The notes under the pieces: model-generated
What the model was told of the DNA's origin: nothing
The model's input: the letters and a program-made list of their open reading frames with translations, nothing else
The model's database searches: none
In this document: positions 52,135 through 60,394 of the stretch, piece by piece
Position numbering within the stretch: the first letter of the stretch is position 1
Layout: each line of letters begins with the position of its first letter
Position numbers and translations under genes: made by a program
Origin: Lachnospiraceae bacterium
Lineage (GTDB): Bacteria > Bacillota > Clostridia > Lachnospirales > Lachnospiraceae
Assembly: GCA_022510565.1 (NCBI GenBank)
Contig: JAFLTE010000003.1
Coordinates: 124,001-188,000, forward strand
Direction of reading: 5' to 3'
Length of the DNA stretch: 64,000 nucleotides

Positions 52135-52899
52135 ATGGCGGACGATAAGGATTTACAACTTTTAAAAAAGAGACTGCTGGAGCTGGCGGAACGCTCGTAC
52201 AACCATGGGATTTATACCTTCACACCTTTTCTCGGGCTGTCGGAACAGCAGGCGTTTTACGAGATAGAGCGGGATTTGGCATATGCAGGTTACGCCATGG
52301 AAGGTGGTAGTCCTTTATGCGAGCGCAAGATGATACGATTCGGTGCGCCGGAGCAGTTGGGCTATGAGGAAGAATACCCCATTCAATGCATTATGGCAGA
52401 GCCTCTGGCACCTAAATTCGCAGAACATCTGACGCACCGGGATTTTCTCGGTGCAATCATGCATCTGGGGGCCACGCGCAGCACTGTAGGTGATATTTTT
52501 GTTCAGGACCAAAGGGCAATTATATTTTGTCAGGACAGTATTGCTTCTTATCTGATGGAAAATCTGCTTCAAGTTAGGCATACCCATGTCAAGTGCAGCG
52601 TAACCGAAGCGGAGGAACAGCTTCGGTCACCGGTCACAGAGGCACTCTCATTGTCAGTATCTTCCGCCAGAATTGATGCGGTTATATCGAAAATATATAA
52701 TCTTGCGAGAAGCCGGAGTCTGGAATTATTCAAGGCAGGGCGTGTCTATGTCAACGGAAGATTAACGGAGAACAACAGTTATACGCTTAAGGACGGCGAT
52801 GTTGTGACGGCGAGAGGATTCGGAAGATTTACTTATATCGCTGAGCAGGGTGAGAGCCGTAAAGGAAAAAAACGCATTGGGGTGGAAGTGTACAGATGA
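52135..52899 (+). CDS. ylmH: YlmH family S4-domain RNA-binding protein
   Basis: A 254-residue protein with an N-terminal YlmH region (DFLGAIMHLGATRSTVGDIF) and a C-terminal S4 RNA-binding domain (about 180-240: SSARIDAVISKIYNLARSRSLELFKAGRVYVNG). YlmH binds ribosomal RNA and in Bacillus acts in ribosome rescue or in cell-division-cluster roles. Here it lies 17 bp after the CobW-YcgQ fusion, away from ftsZ and sepF. Confidence 0.87.
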   Translation: MADDKDLQLLKKRLLELAERSYNHGIYTFTPFLGLSEQQAFYEIERDLAYAGYAMEGGSPLCERKMIRFGAPEQLGYEEEYPIQCIMAEPLAPKFAEHLTHRDFLGAIMHLGATRSTVGDIFVQDQRAIIFCQDSIASYLMENLLQVRHTHVKCSVTEAEEQLRSPVTEALSLSVSSARIDAVISKIYNLARSRSLELFKAGRVYVNGRLTENNSYTLKDGDVVTARGFGRFTYIAEQGESRKGKKRIGVEVYR

Positions 52900-52974
52900 C
52901 AGGGACCCTGATATGAAATGCGTGGTTTACATAAGTATATAAAATACAATACTGATAAACGGAGATAGTAATTT

Positions 52975-53886
52975 ATGTTTCACTATAAAGCATTTCAATG
53001 GTTATTTATAATCTATATATACAGCTTTCTCGGATGGTGTTTCGAATCTGCATTTGTCTCACTTAAATCAAAAAAGTGGATTAACAGGGGGTTTATGAGA
53101 GGACCGTTCCTGCCCTTGTACGGGAGCGGAGCGACTATGATGTTGGTCGTATCTATGCCCTTTGCGGACAATATTGTGCTCACATATATAGCAGGTTGTC
53201 TCGGTGCCACGGCACTGGAATACGTAACAGGTGTTACCATGGAGGCTCTTTTCAATGTGAGATATTGGGATTACTCCAACAGACCATTTAACTTTCAAGG
53301 GCAGATTTGCCTTCGCTCAACGTTGACGTGGGGTTTCTTTACAGTGCTTATGACGAGAGTGCTGCACTATCCTATCGACTGGTTTATACATTATGTACCG
53401 ACGCGGTGGTTGTACTATGCAACGGTACTTCTCACGGTCTATATTTTGATTGATTTTACATTATCTTTCAAAGCCGCGCTGGATATCCGAGATATTCTGG
53501 TTAAGATGCAGAGGGTCAAGGAAGAAATGGTGCGTATGCAGCGTCGGCTGGATGTCATCATAGCTTTTAATAATGAGGATAAAGACCAGAGAAGACAAGA
53601 GAGAGAGCCTAGCTTATCCGAGTTGAGAACCGGTCTGAAACAACGTTTTGCCGATTTAAAGGAGAGTATCCAGTCTAAACCGTCGGCATACGCCGAGGCA
53701 ATTAAGGAGGAAATCGCAGAACTGCGGGGCAGGTTCAGCAACTATCCCGATCCTCAGGATAATTACAAGGAATTGTTGGATTTCTACAAGCGTGATATGC
53801 TTCGCAATAATCCAACCATGGCCTCCGATAAATTCAAAGACTCTCTTGATGAATTAAAGCACATTGTTGACGAGAAAGAACAATAA
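52975..53886 (+). CDS. CmpB-type putative ABC transporter permease
   Basis: A 303-residue protein. The N-terminal 170 residues hold five membrane segments with YSFLGWCFES, RGFMRGPFLPLYGSG and ALEYVTG...RYWDYSNRPFNFQGQICL, the signature of the CmpB-like family (annotated as putative ABC transporter permease, though no ATPase partner is known). The remaining 130 residues are cytoplasmic, helical and strongly charged. Function unknown. GGAGAT precedes the start. Confidence 0.83.
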   Translation: MFHYKAFQWLFIIYIYSFLGWCFESAFVSLKSKKWINRGFMRGPFLPLYGSGATMMLVVSMPFADNIVLTYIAGCLGATALEYVTGVTMEALFNVRYWDYSNRPFNFQGQICLRSTLTWGFFTVLMTRVLHYPIDWFIHYVPTRWLYYATVLLTVYILIDFTLSFKAALDIRDILVKMQRVKEEMVRMQRRLDVIIAFNNEDKDQRRQEREPSLSELRTGLKQRFADLKESIQSKPSAYAEAIKEEIAELRGRFSNYPDPQDNYKELLDFYKRDMLRNNPTMASDKFKDSLDELKHIVDEKEQ

Positions 53887-53901
53887 CATAAGTTATTTAA
53901 A

Positions 53902-53940
53902 AACAATTGACCGCATGCCTACTCGGCGCCGCGGTCAATT
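53902..53940 (-). terminator. Terminator of the PHP gene
   Basis: AATTGACCGC (53905-53914) pairs with GCGGTCAATT (53931-53940). On the minus strand it is followed by a T-run (TTGTTTTTAAA), and the PHP gene stops inside the hairpin. It may also act on the plus strand. Confidence 0.7.
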
Positions 53941-54755
53941 ATAATATATTTGGATTTTTTTCCGCTGTTCATATGGAAAGATTCGAGAATTTGGTTTTCC
54001 ACCAGCTCTAAATTCCTCGCTTTACGACGAAGCAGTGCAGTAAACTTGTTGTAGAACCAGAAAGAATACACAAGTACCTTGTTGACTCTTCCAAGTTTGG
54101 CTTTGGTCGTATGCTCGTAATGAATACCGCCTGCCATGGTGCTCTTGCCGGAACGGATGTAGTTAATTAAATCTGTTTCGTTTTGTATATTTTCCTGTAA
54201 AATCGTGTAGCCGAAACCGGCACCGTCCGGCTTGTGGGAATCACTGCCGCCGAAGCAGGGAAGGTCATACTGCTCGGCAAGCTGCATGGCACGTATATTG
54301 GAATCCGCATCCTCGCATGCATTGTACCCTTCTATAAAGTCAAATTTTTTATAGATTTTTCCGGCAATTTTACTGCGTAAAGTGCCGCATATACTCAAAA
54401 ATTTCTCACCGCATGGATGTGCGGGACCTATAATTCCGCCATAGTGGTGTACAATCTCGATTAATAATATAACAGGCAGACCGCGCAGTTCCAGTATAGG
54501 AAGCTTCACATCGGTGGGCATGATAATCAGCATATGCCCGGCATCGATGGTATCGTATTCTATACCCTTTAAAACGACGAAATCTTTGGGTTTATCCGAT
54601 AATTTCTGATAGAATCGGTATGCTTTATACGAGTCATGGTCCGAAATCAGCATACCTTGATAGCCTCTTTTTTTCAGAAGTTCTATGTTTTCTAAAAGAC
54701 TGACTTTGCTGTCAGGTGATCCTTCTTTTGTATGACAATGCATATCCAGTTTCAT
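53919..54755 (-). CDS. PHP-domain phosphoesterase
   Basis: A 278-residue PHP protein: MKLDMHCHT, the ISDHDSYKAY metal motif, HPCGEKF and GGSDSHKP. These are the metal ligands of the family that includes histidinol phosphatase and RNase AM/3',5'-nucleotide phosphatases. The start ATG at 54755 fits the domain opening; a second ATG eight codons upstream (54779) has AAAGG before it and cannot be excluded. Substrate unknown. No operon partner. Confidence 0.83.
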   Translation of the reverse strand: MKLDMHCHTKEGSPDSKVSLLENIELLKKRGYQGMLISDHDSYKAYRFYQKLSDKPKDFVVLKGIEYDTIDAGHMLIIMPTDVKLPILELRGLPVILLIEIVHHYGGIIGPAHPCGEKFLSICGTLRSKIAGKIYKKFDFIEGYNACEDADSNIRAMQLAEQYDLPCFGGSDSHKPDGAGFGYTILQENIQNETDLINYIRSGKSTMAGGIHYEHTTKAKLGRVNKVLVYSFWFYNKFTALLRRKARNLELVENQILESFHMNSGKKSKYIIIDRGAE

Positions 54756-54852
54756 ATACTCACATCCCTCATACTGCATTTTAACCTTTTTTTGAGGAAA
54801 ATGCTATATAATTTTTATGGAAACATTAGCATTTTTTTGCATAAATTTAATA

Positions 54853-54881
54853 TTGACAATTTTTCTTATATGAATTATTGT
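54853..54881 (+). promoter_or_regulatory. Promoter of the Trp T-box transcript
   Basis: TTGACA (54853-54858) with TATTGT (54876-54881) 17 bp downstream. The T-box leader starts about 50 bp later. Confidence 0.6.
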
Positions 54882-54929
54882 ATAGAAAATGTAATATTTC
54901 AATGATATTTGAATTATGCACGAAACCTG

Positions 54930-55203
54930 TGAGAAAGATTAGTAGGAACAGGATGACTGTCACAGAGAGCCGCAGTTGGTGGGATGCGGTACAGAGACTG
55001 TTTTGAATGGACTTTTGAGGCTGACCTGAAATAACAGTAGGAGTCGGCGGGAACCGCGCCCGTTATCCATGCGGCATATATTTACCGTTACCGGTATGTA
55101 TGTGAAGAGAGGTGGACGTATTCTTGGAAACGTCAAATTGAGTGGTACCGCGATAATAAATTTGTTTATTACCGTCTCAGATTATATCTGGGGCGGTTTT
55201 TTT
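54930..55203 (+). promoter_or_regulatory. T-box riboswitch, tryptophan-specific
   Basis: The leader has the Stem I pieces (AGAGAGCC with GCAGTTGGTGGGATGCGG), a specifier region GAATGGACTTT in which TGG (55008-55010) is the Trp codon, the T-box itself with TGGTACCGCG (55143-55152) for pairing to the uncharged tRNA acceptor end, and a terminator (CCGTCTCAGAT/ATCTGGGGCGG, 55172-55196) followed by seven Ts. Uncharged tRNA-Trp would stabilise the antiterminator and switch on the importer downstream when tryptophan is scarce. Confidence 0.92.
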
Positions 55204-55310
55204 ACGCGAATAAGCAGAGTCATAAGTTGTTCAAGCGGCACGTCATGCTTGCATATTCGCTGTAAAACAATAAAGGTTAAGAGGCTTAGACCTCGGAATG
55301 GAGGAAAATT

Positions 55311-56363
55311 ATGAAAAATAAAACAGCAGCATTACTTATGACAGTCGTAATGACAGCGGCGGCACTTAGCGGCTGCGGCAATGCGGACGGCACGACAGGA
55401 AGCGGCACGGAAGGAAATGAAGCAGGTGGCAAGACGTATAAAGTGGGTATCGTACAGTTTGTAGACGATGCATCCTTAAATCAGATCGAGGCGGCAATTG
55501 AAAAAGAATTGGATGCCAAGGCGGCGGAGTTAGGTGTTACTTTTAATTACAGCGATTATACCTATAACGGGCAGGCAGACTCTACGACACTGAATCAGAT
55601 TGCAACCGAACTGATTGCGTCCGAAGTAGATGTGATTATACCGATTGCAACGCCTGCAGCGATGATTATGCAGAATGCCACGGAGGACAATCAGATTCCC
55701 GTTGTGTTCTCGGCAGTATCGGATCCTGAGGGATCGGGATTGGTAGCGAGCAATAATGCACCCGGTTCAAACATTACGGGGACATCCGATGCGCTAAATA
55801 CTGAGGCAGTTATGGATCTGATCTTTGCGGCAAATCCGGGTATTTCCAAGGTGGGCCTACTGTACAGCAAGAGCGAAGATTCTTCCAGACTTCCGGTAGA
55901 GGCGGCAAAAGCTTACTGTGAAGCTAAAGGAGTGGAAGTGGTGGAGAAGACAGGAACCACTAACGATGAGGTCTCTCTGGCAGCGGATGCGTTGATCGCA
56001 GAAGGTGTAGAGGCTGTCTTCACACCTACGGATAACACGGTTATGACGGCAGAACTGGCAATCTACGAGAAGTTTATCGAGGCCGGTGTACCGCATTACT
56101 GCGGAGCGGATTCTTTTGCTCTGAACGGAGCGTTCTTAGGATACGGTGTAAACTATGAGGAACTGGGAACCGCAACAGCGGACTTGGTAGTGGAGATTCT
56201 GGTGAATGGTGCTGACCCGGCAGTAACCGCAGTGGTTACACTGGATAACGGTATTGCGACGGTAAACACGGAGACTGCACAGGCAATCGGTCTGGACTAC
56301 AGTATATTTGCAGATATGTGCGCTGAATTAAAAGAAATTACCACGGCGGAAGAATTTGAATAA
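55311..56363 (+). CDS. trpX: Tryptophan ABC transporter substrate-binding lipoprotein
   Basis: A 350-residue lipoprotein (signal ends LSGC, Cys about residue 22) of the ABC_sub_bind family (TrpX/YtxS type), with YKVGIVQFVDDASLNQIE at the start of the binding domain and the SAVSDPEGSGLV and GTSDALNTEAVMDL stretches of this family. The T-box with a TGG specifier directly upstream makes tryptophan the likely substrate, as does the gene order with a permease and ATPase of the TrpXYZ type. GGAGG lies upstream of the start. Confidence 0.88.
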   Translation: MKNKTAALLMTVVMTAAALSGCGNADGTTGSGTEGNEAGGKTYKVGIVQFVDDASLNQIEAAIEKELDAKAAELGVTFNYSDYTYNGQADSTTLNQIATELIASEVDVIIPIATPAAMIMQNATEDNQIPVVFSAVSDPEGSGLVASNNAPGSNITGTSDALNTEAVMDLIFAANPGISKVGLLYSKSEDSSRLPVEAAKAYCEAKGVEVVEKTGTTNDEVSLAADALIAEGVEAVFTPTDNTVMTAELAIYEKFIEAGVPHYCGADSFALNGAFLGYGVNYEELGTATADLVVEILVNGADPAVTAVVTLDNGIATVNTETAQAIGLDYSIFADMCAELKEITTAEEFE

Positions 56364-56385
56364 GAACGAATAGAAAGAGGTTTTC

Positions 56386-57333
56386 ATGGGATCTATATTC
56401 ACATTATCGATTGTGCAGAGCGCACTGGAATTGGGATGTATCTATTCTCTGGTGGCGCTGGCGCTGTTTATATCGTTCAGTATTTTAAATATTGCGGATT
56501 TGTCCACGGACGGTTGTTTTACACTGGGGTGCTCCGTAGGCGCGATTGTAACCATATCGGGCCATCCGTTTCTGGCATTTCCGGCAGCTATGGCGGCCGG
56601 TATCTGTTCCGGATTTGTGACCGCATTTTTGCAGACAAGGATGGGCGTGCCGTCCATCCTTGCCGGCATTATTGTCAATACGGGACTATACACCGTTAAC
56701 ATTGCGGTTATGGGCTTTTCGTCCAACGTAAATCTCTTCGGTTGTGATACGTTATTCAGTCTGGCAAAGAATGTGTCCGATGCGTCGTGGTATACCAATT
56801 GGTATAAAATAATGATTGTGGCGCTTATTGTATTGGTAATAGGTGTTATTTTATCGTGGTTTCTCAACACAAGGTTGGGATTATCTATCCGCGCCACGGG
56901 AGACAACGAGCATATGGTAAGAGCTTCCAGCATTAATCCTGTTTTTACTATCACGGTAGGATTATGTGTAGCCAATTCTCTGACAGCATTGTCAGGAGCG
57001 GTTTTGGCACAGTATCAGAAGTCCTGCGACATCAATTTGGGCACCGGCATGGTGACCATTGCACTGGCGAGCCTGATTATCGGTGAGACATTGATTGGCA
57101 AGGGCGGTATGTTCAAAAAAGTAGTGGGTGTTATTTTGGGCAGCTGTCTGTATCGTTTTATTGTGGCAATAGCGCTGCGCATGAGCGTACCGGCTGAATG
57201 TCTGAAGCTCGTTTCCGCACTGATTGTAGCGTTTGCCATCGCTTTTCCTTATCTGAAGGGAAAGGCAGCGTTCTACAAGGTGCGCAGGATGCCGGTTCGC
57301 ATCGACGGAGAGGACGGTGAAGACGCATGCTGA
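56386..57333 (+). CDS. trpY: Tryptophan ABC transporter permease
   Basis: A 315-residue membrane protein with eight or nine hydrophobic segments, of the branched-chain-like/BPL_LpqB-type permease class, with NIADLSTDGCFTLG near the start and TRLGLSIRATGDNEHMVRASSI in the coupling region. It starts 22 bp after trpX and overlaps trpZ by 7 bp, so all three are translated from the T-box transcript. Confidence 0.88.
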   Translation: MGSIFTLSIVQSALELGCIYSLVALALFISFSILNIADLSTDGCFTLGCSVGAIVTISGHPFLAFPAAMAAGICSGFVTAFLQTRMGVPSILAGIIVNTGLYTVNIAVMGFSSNVNLFGCDTLFSLAKNVSDASWYTNWYKIMIVALIVLVIGVILSWFLNTRLGLSIRATGDNEHMVRASSINPVFTITVGLCVANSLTALSGAVLAQYQKSCDINLGTGMVTIALASLIIGETLIGKGGMFKKVVGVILGSCLYRFIVAIALRMSVPAECLKLVSALIVAFAIAFPYLKGKAAFYKVRRMPVRIDGEDGEDAC

Positions 57334-58130
57334 CATTGAAAAAAATATCCAAGACATTCAATCCCGGTACCGTGAACGAGAAGAAAGCGTTAGATCGTGT
57401 GAGTCTGGAGCTGGCGGACGGGGATTTTGCCACAATCGTGGGAAGCAACGGTGCGGGTAAGAGCACTTTGTTTAATGCAATCACCGGGGCCTTCTATGTG
57501 GATGAGGGACGAATTATACTGGCGGGAGAGGACATTACCTATCGCAAAGAATATATCAGAAGTAAGGAGATAGGGCATCTTTTTCAAGACCCTTTAAAAG
57601 GTACGGCACCTCATATGACAATCGAGGAGAATATGGCGCTTGCTTATCTGCGTGCATCCACTGCATCGCATGCTTTTTTCAGCCGTATAAGCGGTAAGGA
57701 GAAGCAGATGTTCAGAGAACAGCTTGCCCAGCTTGATATGGGACTGGAAGACCGTATGAAGCAGCCGGTAGGACTTCTTTCCGGCGGACAGAGGCAGGCA
57801 TTGACGCTGCTGATGGCGACGATGGTAACTCCGAAAATCCTGTTACTGGATGAGCACACGGCGGCACTTGATCCCGCCACAGCTGAAAAAGTTCTGGACT
57901 TGACCCGCAGAATCATTGCGGAACGAAAAATCACCTGTCTGATGGTTACCCATAATATGCATCAAGCTTTGGAACTGGGCAATCGTACCCTGATGATGGA
58001 CGGAGGAAATATTGTTTTCGACGTACAGGGAGAGGAAAGAGACAGGTTGACCATTGACGATTTGCTTAGGCAGTTTCAGGATAGTGCGGGTAAGCGGTTG
58101 GATAATGACAGAATCCTTTTATCCAAATAA
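57327..58130 (+). CDS. trpZ: Tryptophan ABC transporter ATP-binding protein
   Basis: A 267-residue ATPase with Walker A GSNGAGKST, signature LSGGQRQAL, Walker B ILLLDEHTAALDP and switch histidine in VTHNMHQA. It overlaps the trpY end by 7 bp and completes the importer. A terminator follows within 80 bp. Confidence 0.9.
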   Translation: MLTLKKISKTFNPGTVNEKKALDRVSLELADGDFATIVGSNGAGKSTLFNAITGAFYVDEGRIILAGEDITYRKEYIRSKEIGHLFQDPLKGTAPHMTIEENMALAYLRASTASHAFFSRISGKEKQMFREQLAQLDMGLEDRMKQPVGLLSGGQRQALTLLMATMVTPKILLLDEHTAALDPATAEKVLDLTRRIIAERKITCLMVTHNMHQALELGNRTLMMDGGNIVFDVQGEERDRLTIDDLLRQFQDSAGKRLDNDRILLSK

Positions 58131-58160
58131 AGAAATTATAAAACATAACAAATATAGATT

Positions 58161-58206
58161 GGAAGCGGATGCACAGTACATAGGAAGCGCAGCCGCTTCT
58201 TTTTTT
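58161..58206 (+). terminator. Terminator of the trpXYZ operon
   Basis: GGAAGCGG (58161) can pair with CCGCTTC (58193-58199); alternatively GAAGCG (58184-58189) pairs with CGCTTC (58194-58199) in a short hairpin. Both lead into a run of eight Ts. Confidence 0.82.
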
Positions 58207-58233
58207 ATGTAATGAGAAATAGAAAAGAAATCA

Positions 58234-58262
58234 GTCATAACTTGGACAACATCTCATATATT
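58234..58262 (+). promoter_or_regulatory. Sigma-E-like promoter of the spoIIIA operon
   Basis: GTCATAA (58234-58240) and CATATATT (58255-58262) are 14 bp apart and fit the sigma-E consensus (-35 GTCATAWW, -10 CATACANT), about 45 bp before spoIIIAA. Sigma E controls spoIIIA in Bacillus. Confidence 0.55.
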
Positions 58263-58306
58263 GAGATAAGGGGGCGAGGGACACGAGGAGAGAAGAAATT
58301 TTACAT

Positions 58307-59227
58307 ATGTTTCCGGAACAGATGCGCGGCAGATGGAACGTGGTGGCAGACTCTGCCGACAGTCTGCAGGAAATTAGAATGCGGGTGGGAAGACCTGCGA
58401 CAGTGTTGATTGCCGGAAAGGAATGGTTTGTGGGTGCGGACGGCGGATTGGTGGACATGCCGCCGCGGACGACAAAGAGTACACCGGAAGAGTTGGAGTC
58501 TGTTTTAAAGCATCTGTGTCAATATTCTCTCTATGCGTTTGCGGACGAGATTCGTCAAGGGTTTCTGACCATTCAGGGCGGGCATCGGATAGGGCTGGCA
58601 GGACAGGTTGTTCTGGAGGACGACAATAAGGTACGAAATATAAAATACATACGTTATTTAAATATACGCATTGCCCATGAAATAAAGGGAGTGTCAGACG
58701 TGCTGCTCTCTAGGTTGTATAACGACAAGGGCCTGTTTTATAATACGCTGCTGATATCGCCGCCGGGATGCGGTAAGACGACTATGCTGCGGGATTTGGT
58801 CAGAAATGTATCTGATGGCAATGCCTATGGAAAAGGAATGAATGTCAGTGTGGTGGACGAGCGTTCAGAAATTGCGGGCAGCTATCTCGGTGTGGCACAG
58901 AATGATGTGGGAATTCGTACCGATGTGTTGGACGGATGTCCTAAGAGAGAAGGCATGATGATGCTTATACGCTCCATGGCACCGCAGGTACTGGCGGTGG
59001 ATGAACTGGGCAGCGACGAAGATGTACAGGCCTTACAGATGGCGAGCGGATGCGGATGCAAATTGATTGCAACGGTTCACGGGAATTCATTGGATGACAT
59101 CAGACATAAAAATTACATGCGTAATGTTATTTCAAGCAGACTGTTCGAACGGTATTTGGTACTCACGAGAAAGAACGGACGCTGTGAGGTTGAAGGATGC
59201 TATGATAGGGACGGCTCAGATGTTTAA
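58307..59227 (+). CDS. spoIIIAA: Stage III sporulation protein AA
   Basis: A 306-residue ATPase, the cytoplasmic motor of the SpoIIIA-SpoIIQ channel (feeding tube) between mother cell and forespore. It has IRMRVGRPATV and TIQGGHRIGLAGQVV in the N-domain, and Walker A PPGCGKTT near residue 153, VDERSEIAGSYLG, and a Walker B-like VLAVDELGSDEDVQAL. The first gene of the eight-gene operon; it overlaps spoIIIAB by 26 bp. The ribosome site is not clear. Confidence 0.93.
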   Translation: MFPEQMRGRWNVVADSADSLQEIRMRVGRPATVLIAGKEWFVGADGGLVDMPPRTTKSTPEELESVLKHLCQYSLYAFADEIRQGFLTIQGGHRIGLAGQVVLEDDNKVRNIKYIRYLNIRIAHEIKGVSDVLLSRLYNDKGLFYNTLLISPPGCGKTTMLRDLVRNVSDGNAYGKGMNVSVVDERSEIAGSYLGVAQNDVGIRTDVLDGCPKREGMMMLIRSMAPQVLAVDELGSDEDVQALQMASGCGCKLIATVHGNSLDDIRHKNYMRNVISSRLFERYLVLTRKNGRCEVEGCYDRDGSDV

Positions 59228-59738
59228 AATAGCGGGAATATTATGTGTTTTGGCAGGATGTGTCGGATGGGGAGCAAACCGAATCGGAGAGGAGCATAGA
59301 AGAATCGAGCATCTTCGAGAGATGCTTTGTATTATCAGACGAATTCAGGACGAGATTGGTTACGGTAAGCATACATTGCCTGAAATATGCCTGATTTTAG
59401 CTGAATGCTGCGGCCCGTTATATCGTGTGCACTTCCGGCAGATTTATGGGCAAATGAATCAGGAAAACGGAGTGGCTCTGGACCAAATATGGGCGAGGCA
59501 GATAGAGCAATGCCAGAAAGATGCGCCGTTATCCGATGAGGAGAAAGATATTCTTAGGAATCTGCCGCAGAATCTGGGAATGCAGGAAGAAAAACTTCAG
59601 GCCAGGAGTGTCGGCAGATACGAAGAACTCCTTGTCAGGAATTGCAGAAAGACAGAAGAAGCCTATGAGAACAAAGCAAAAATGATATTTAGTGTGAGCG
59701 TTCTGACAGGAGTGTTTTTAACGATTCTGCTGCTATAG
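59202..59738 (+). CDS. spoIIIAB: Stage III sporulation protein AB
   Basis: A 178-residue protein with an N-terminal membrane segment (KIAGILCVLAGCVGWG), a soluble helical middle (LREMLCIIRRIQDEI) and a C-terminal membrane segment, as in SpoIIIAB. It overlaps spoIIIAA by 26 bp, with AAGGATG upstream of the ATG at 59202. A longer frame open to 59067 is inside spoIIIAA and unsupported. Confidence 0.92.
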   Translation: MIGTAQMFKIAGILCVLAGCVGWGANRIGEEHRRIEHLREMLCIIRRIQDEIGYGKHTLPEICLILAECCGPLYRVHFRQIYGQMNQENGVALDQIWARQIEQCQKDAPLSDEEKDILRNLPQNLGMQEEKLQARSVGRYEELLVRNCRKTEEAYENKAKMIFSVSVLTGVFLTILLL

Positions 59739-59759
59739 CAAGGCATATAAGGAGGACAA

Positions 59760-59954
59760 ATGGAGATTAGTCTTATTTTCAAGATAGCAGCTGTTGGTAT
59801 CTTGGTAACAATATTAAATCAAGTTTTAAAACATAGTGGAAGGGAAGAACATGCCTTTCTAATCAGCCTTGCTGGATTAATTCTTGTTTTAACATGGATT
59901 ATTCCTTACATCTATGATTTGTTTGTGATGATGCAGGATTTATTTAATTTGTAG
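59760..59954 (+). CDS. spoIIIAC: Stage III sporulation protein AC
   Basis: A 64-residue protein with two membrane segments, SLIFKIAAVGILVTILNQVL and the C-terminal half (AFLISLAGLILVLTWIIPYIYDL), matching SpoIIIAC in length and sequence. GGAGGAC directly precedes the start. Confidence 0.93.
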   Translation: MEISLIFKIAAVGILVTILNQVLKHSGREEHAFLISLAGLILVLTWIIPYIYDLFVMMQDLFNL

Positions 59955-59972
59955 CGAATGCGAGGGTCAGCC

Positions 59973-60359
59973 ATGGAGATAATGAAGCTTGCAATGATGG
60001 GCATTGTGGGAATATTGTTCGCCGCCATGTTTAAAAGCTATAAGGCTGAGTACGGAATCTATATGGGAATTGCCGTATGTCTGATAATTTTAGGATACGG
60101 AATGCAGTATTTTGCCGGAATTCTGTCATCGATGGAGCAGCTCAGAGGTTATTTAAATGATAACTACAGTTATATTGCGCTGCTCTTAAAGGCGGTAGGC
60201 GCTACCTATGCTTGTGAATTTTGTGCGGGAGTGTGCAAGGATGCGGGATATGCCGGTATTGCGGGTCAAGTAGAGATAATCGGAAAACTCTATATTCTGT
60301 TGACGGGAATGCCTATTCTCCTGGCATTGCTTGAGAGTATACAGGCACTTGCGGGATGA
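59973..60359 (+). CDS. spoIIIAD: Stage III sporulation protein AD
   Basis: A 128-residue membrane protein with four hydrophobic segments, opening MEIMKLAMMGIVGILFAAMFK and with SYIALLLKAVGATYACEFCAGVCKDAGY, typical of SpoIIIAD. The start at 59973 has GAGGGT six bases upstream; a frame extension to 59958 has no ribosome site. Confidence 0.92.
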   Translation: MEIMKLAMMGIVGILFAAMFKSYKAEYGIYMGIAVCLIILGYGMQYFAGILSSMEQLRGYLNDNYSYIALLLKAVGATYACEFCAGVCKDAGYAGIAGQVEIIGKLYILLTGMPILLALLESIQALAG

Positions 60360-60394
60360 AAGTGTGGAAACAGTGAAAGGGGTGAGGTTCAGAA

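Noticed and set aside
55069-55314. Open frame of 81 codons ahead of trpX
   Set aside because: It lies within the T-box and its terminator and has no ribosome site or protein-like composition.
59067-59201. Long N-terminal extension of SpoIIIAB
   Set aside because: It lies wholly inside spoIIIAA in another frame; the ATG at 59202 has a ribosome site and gives the family length.
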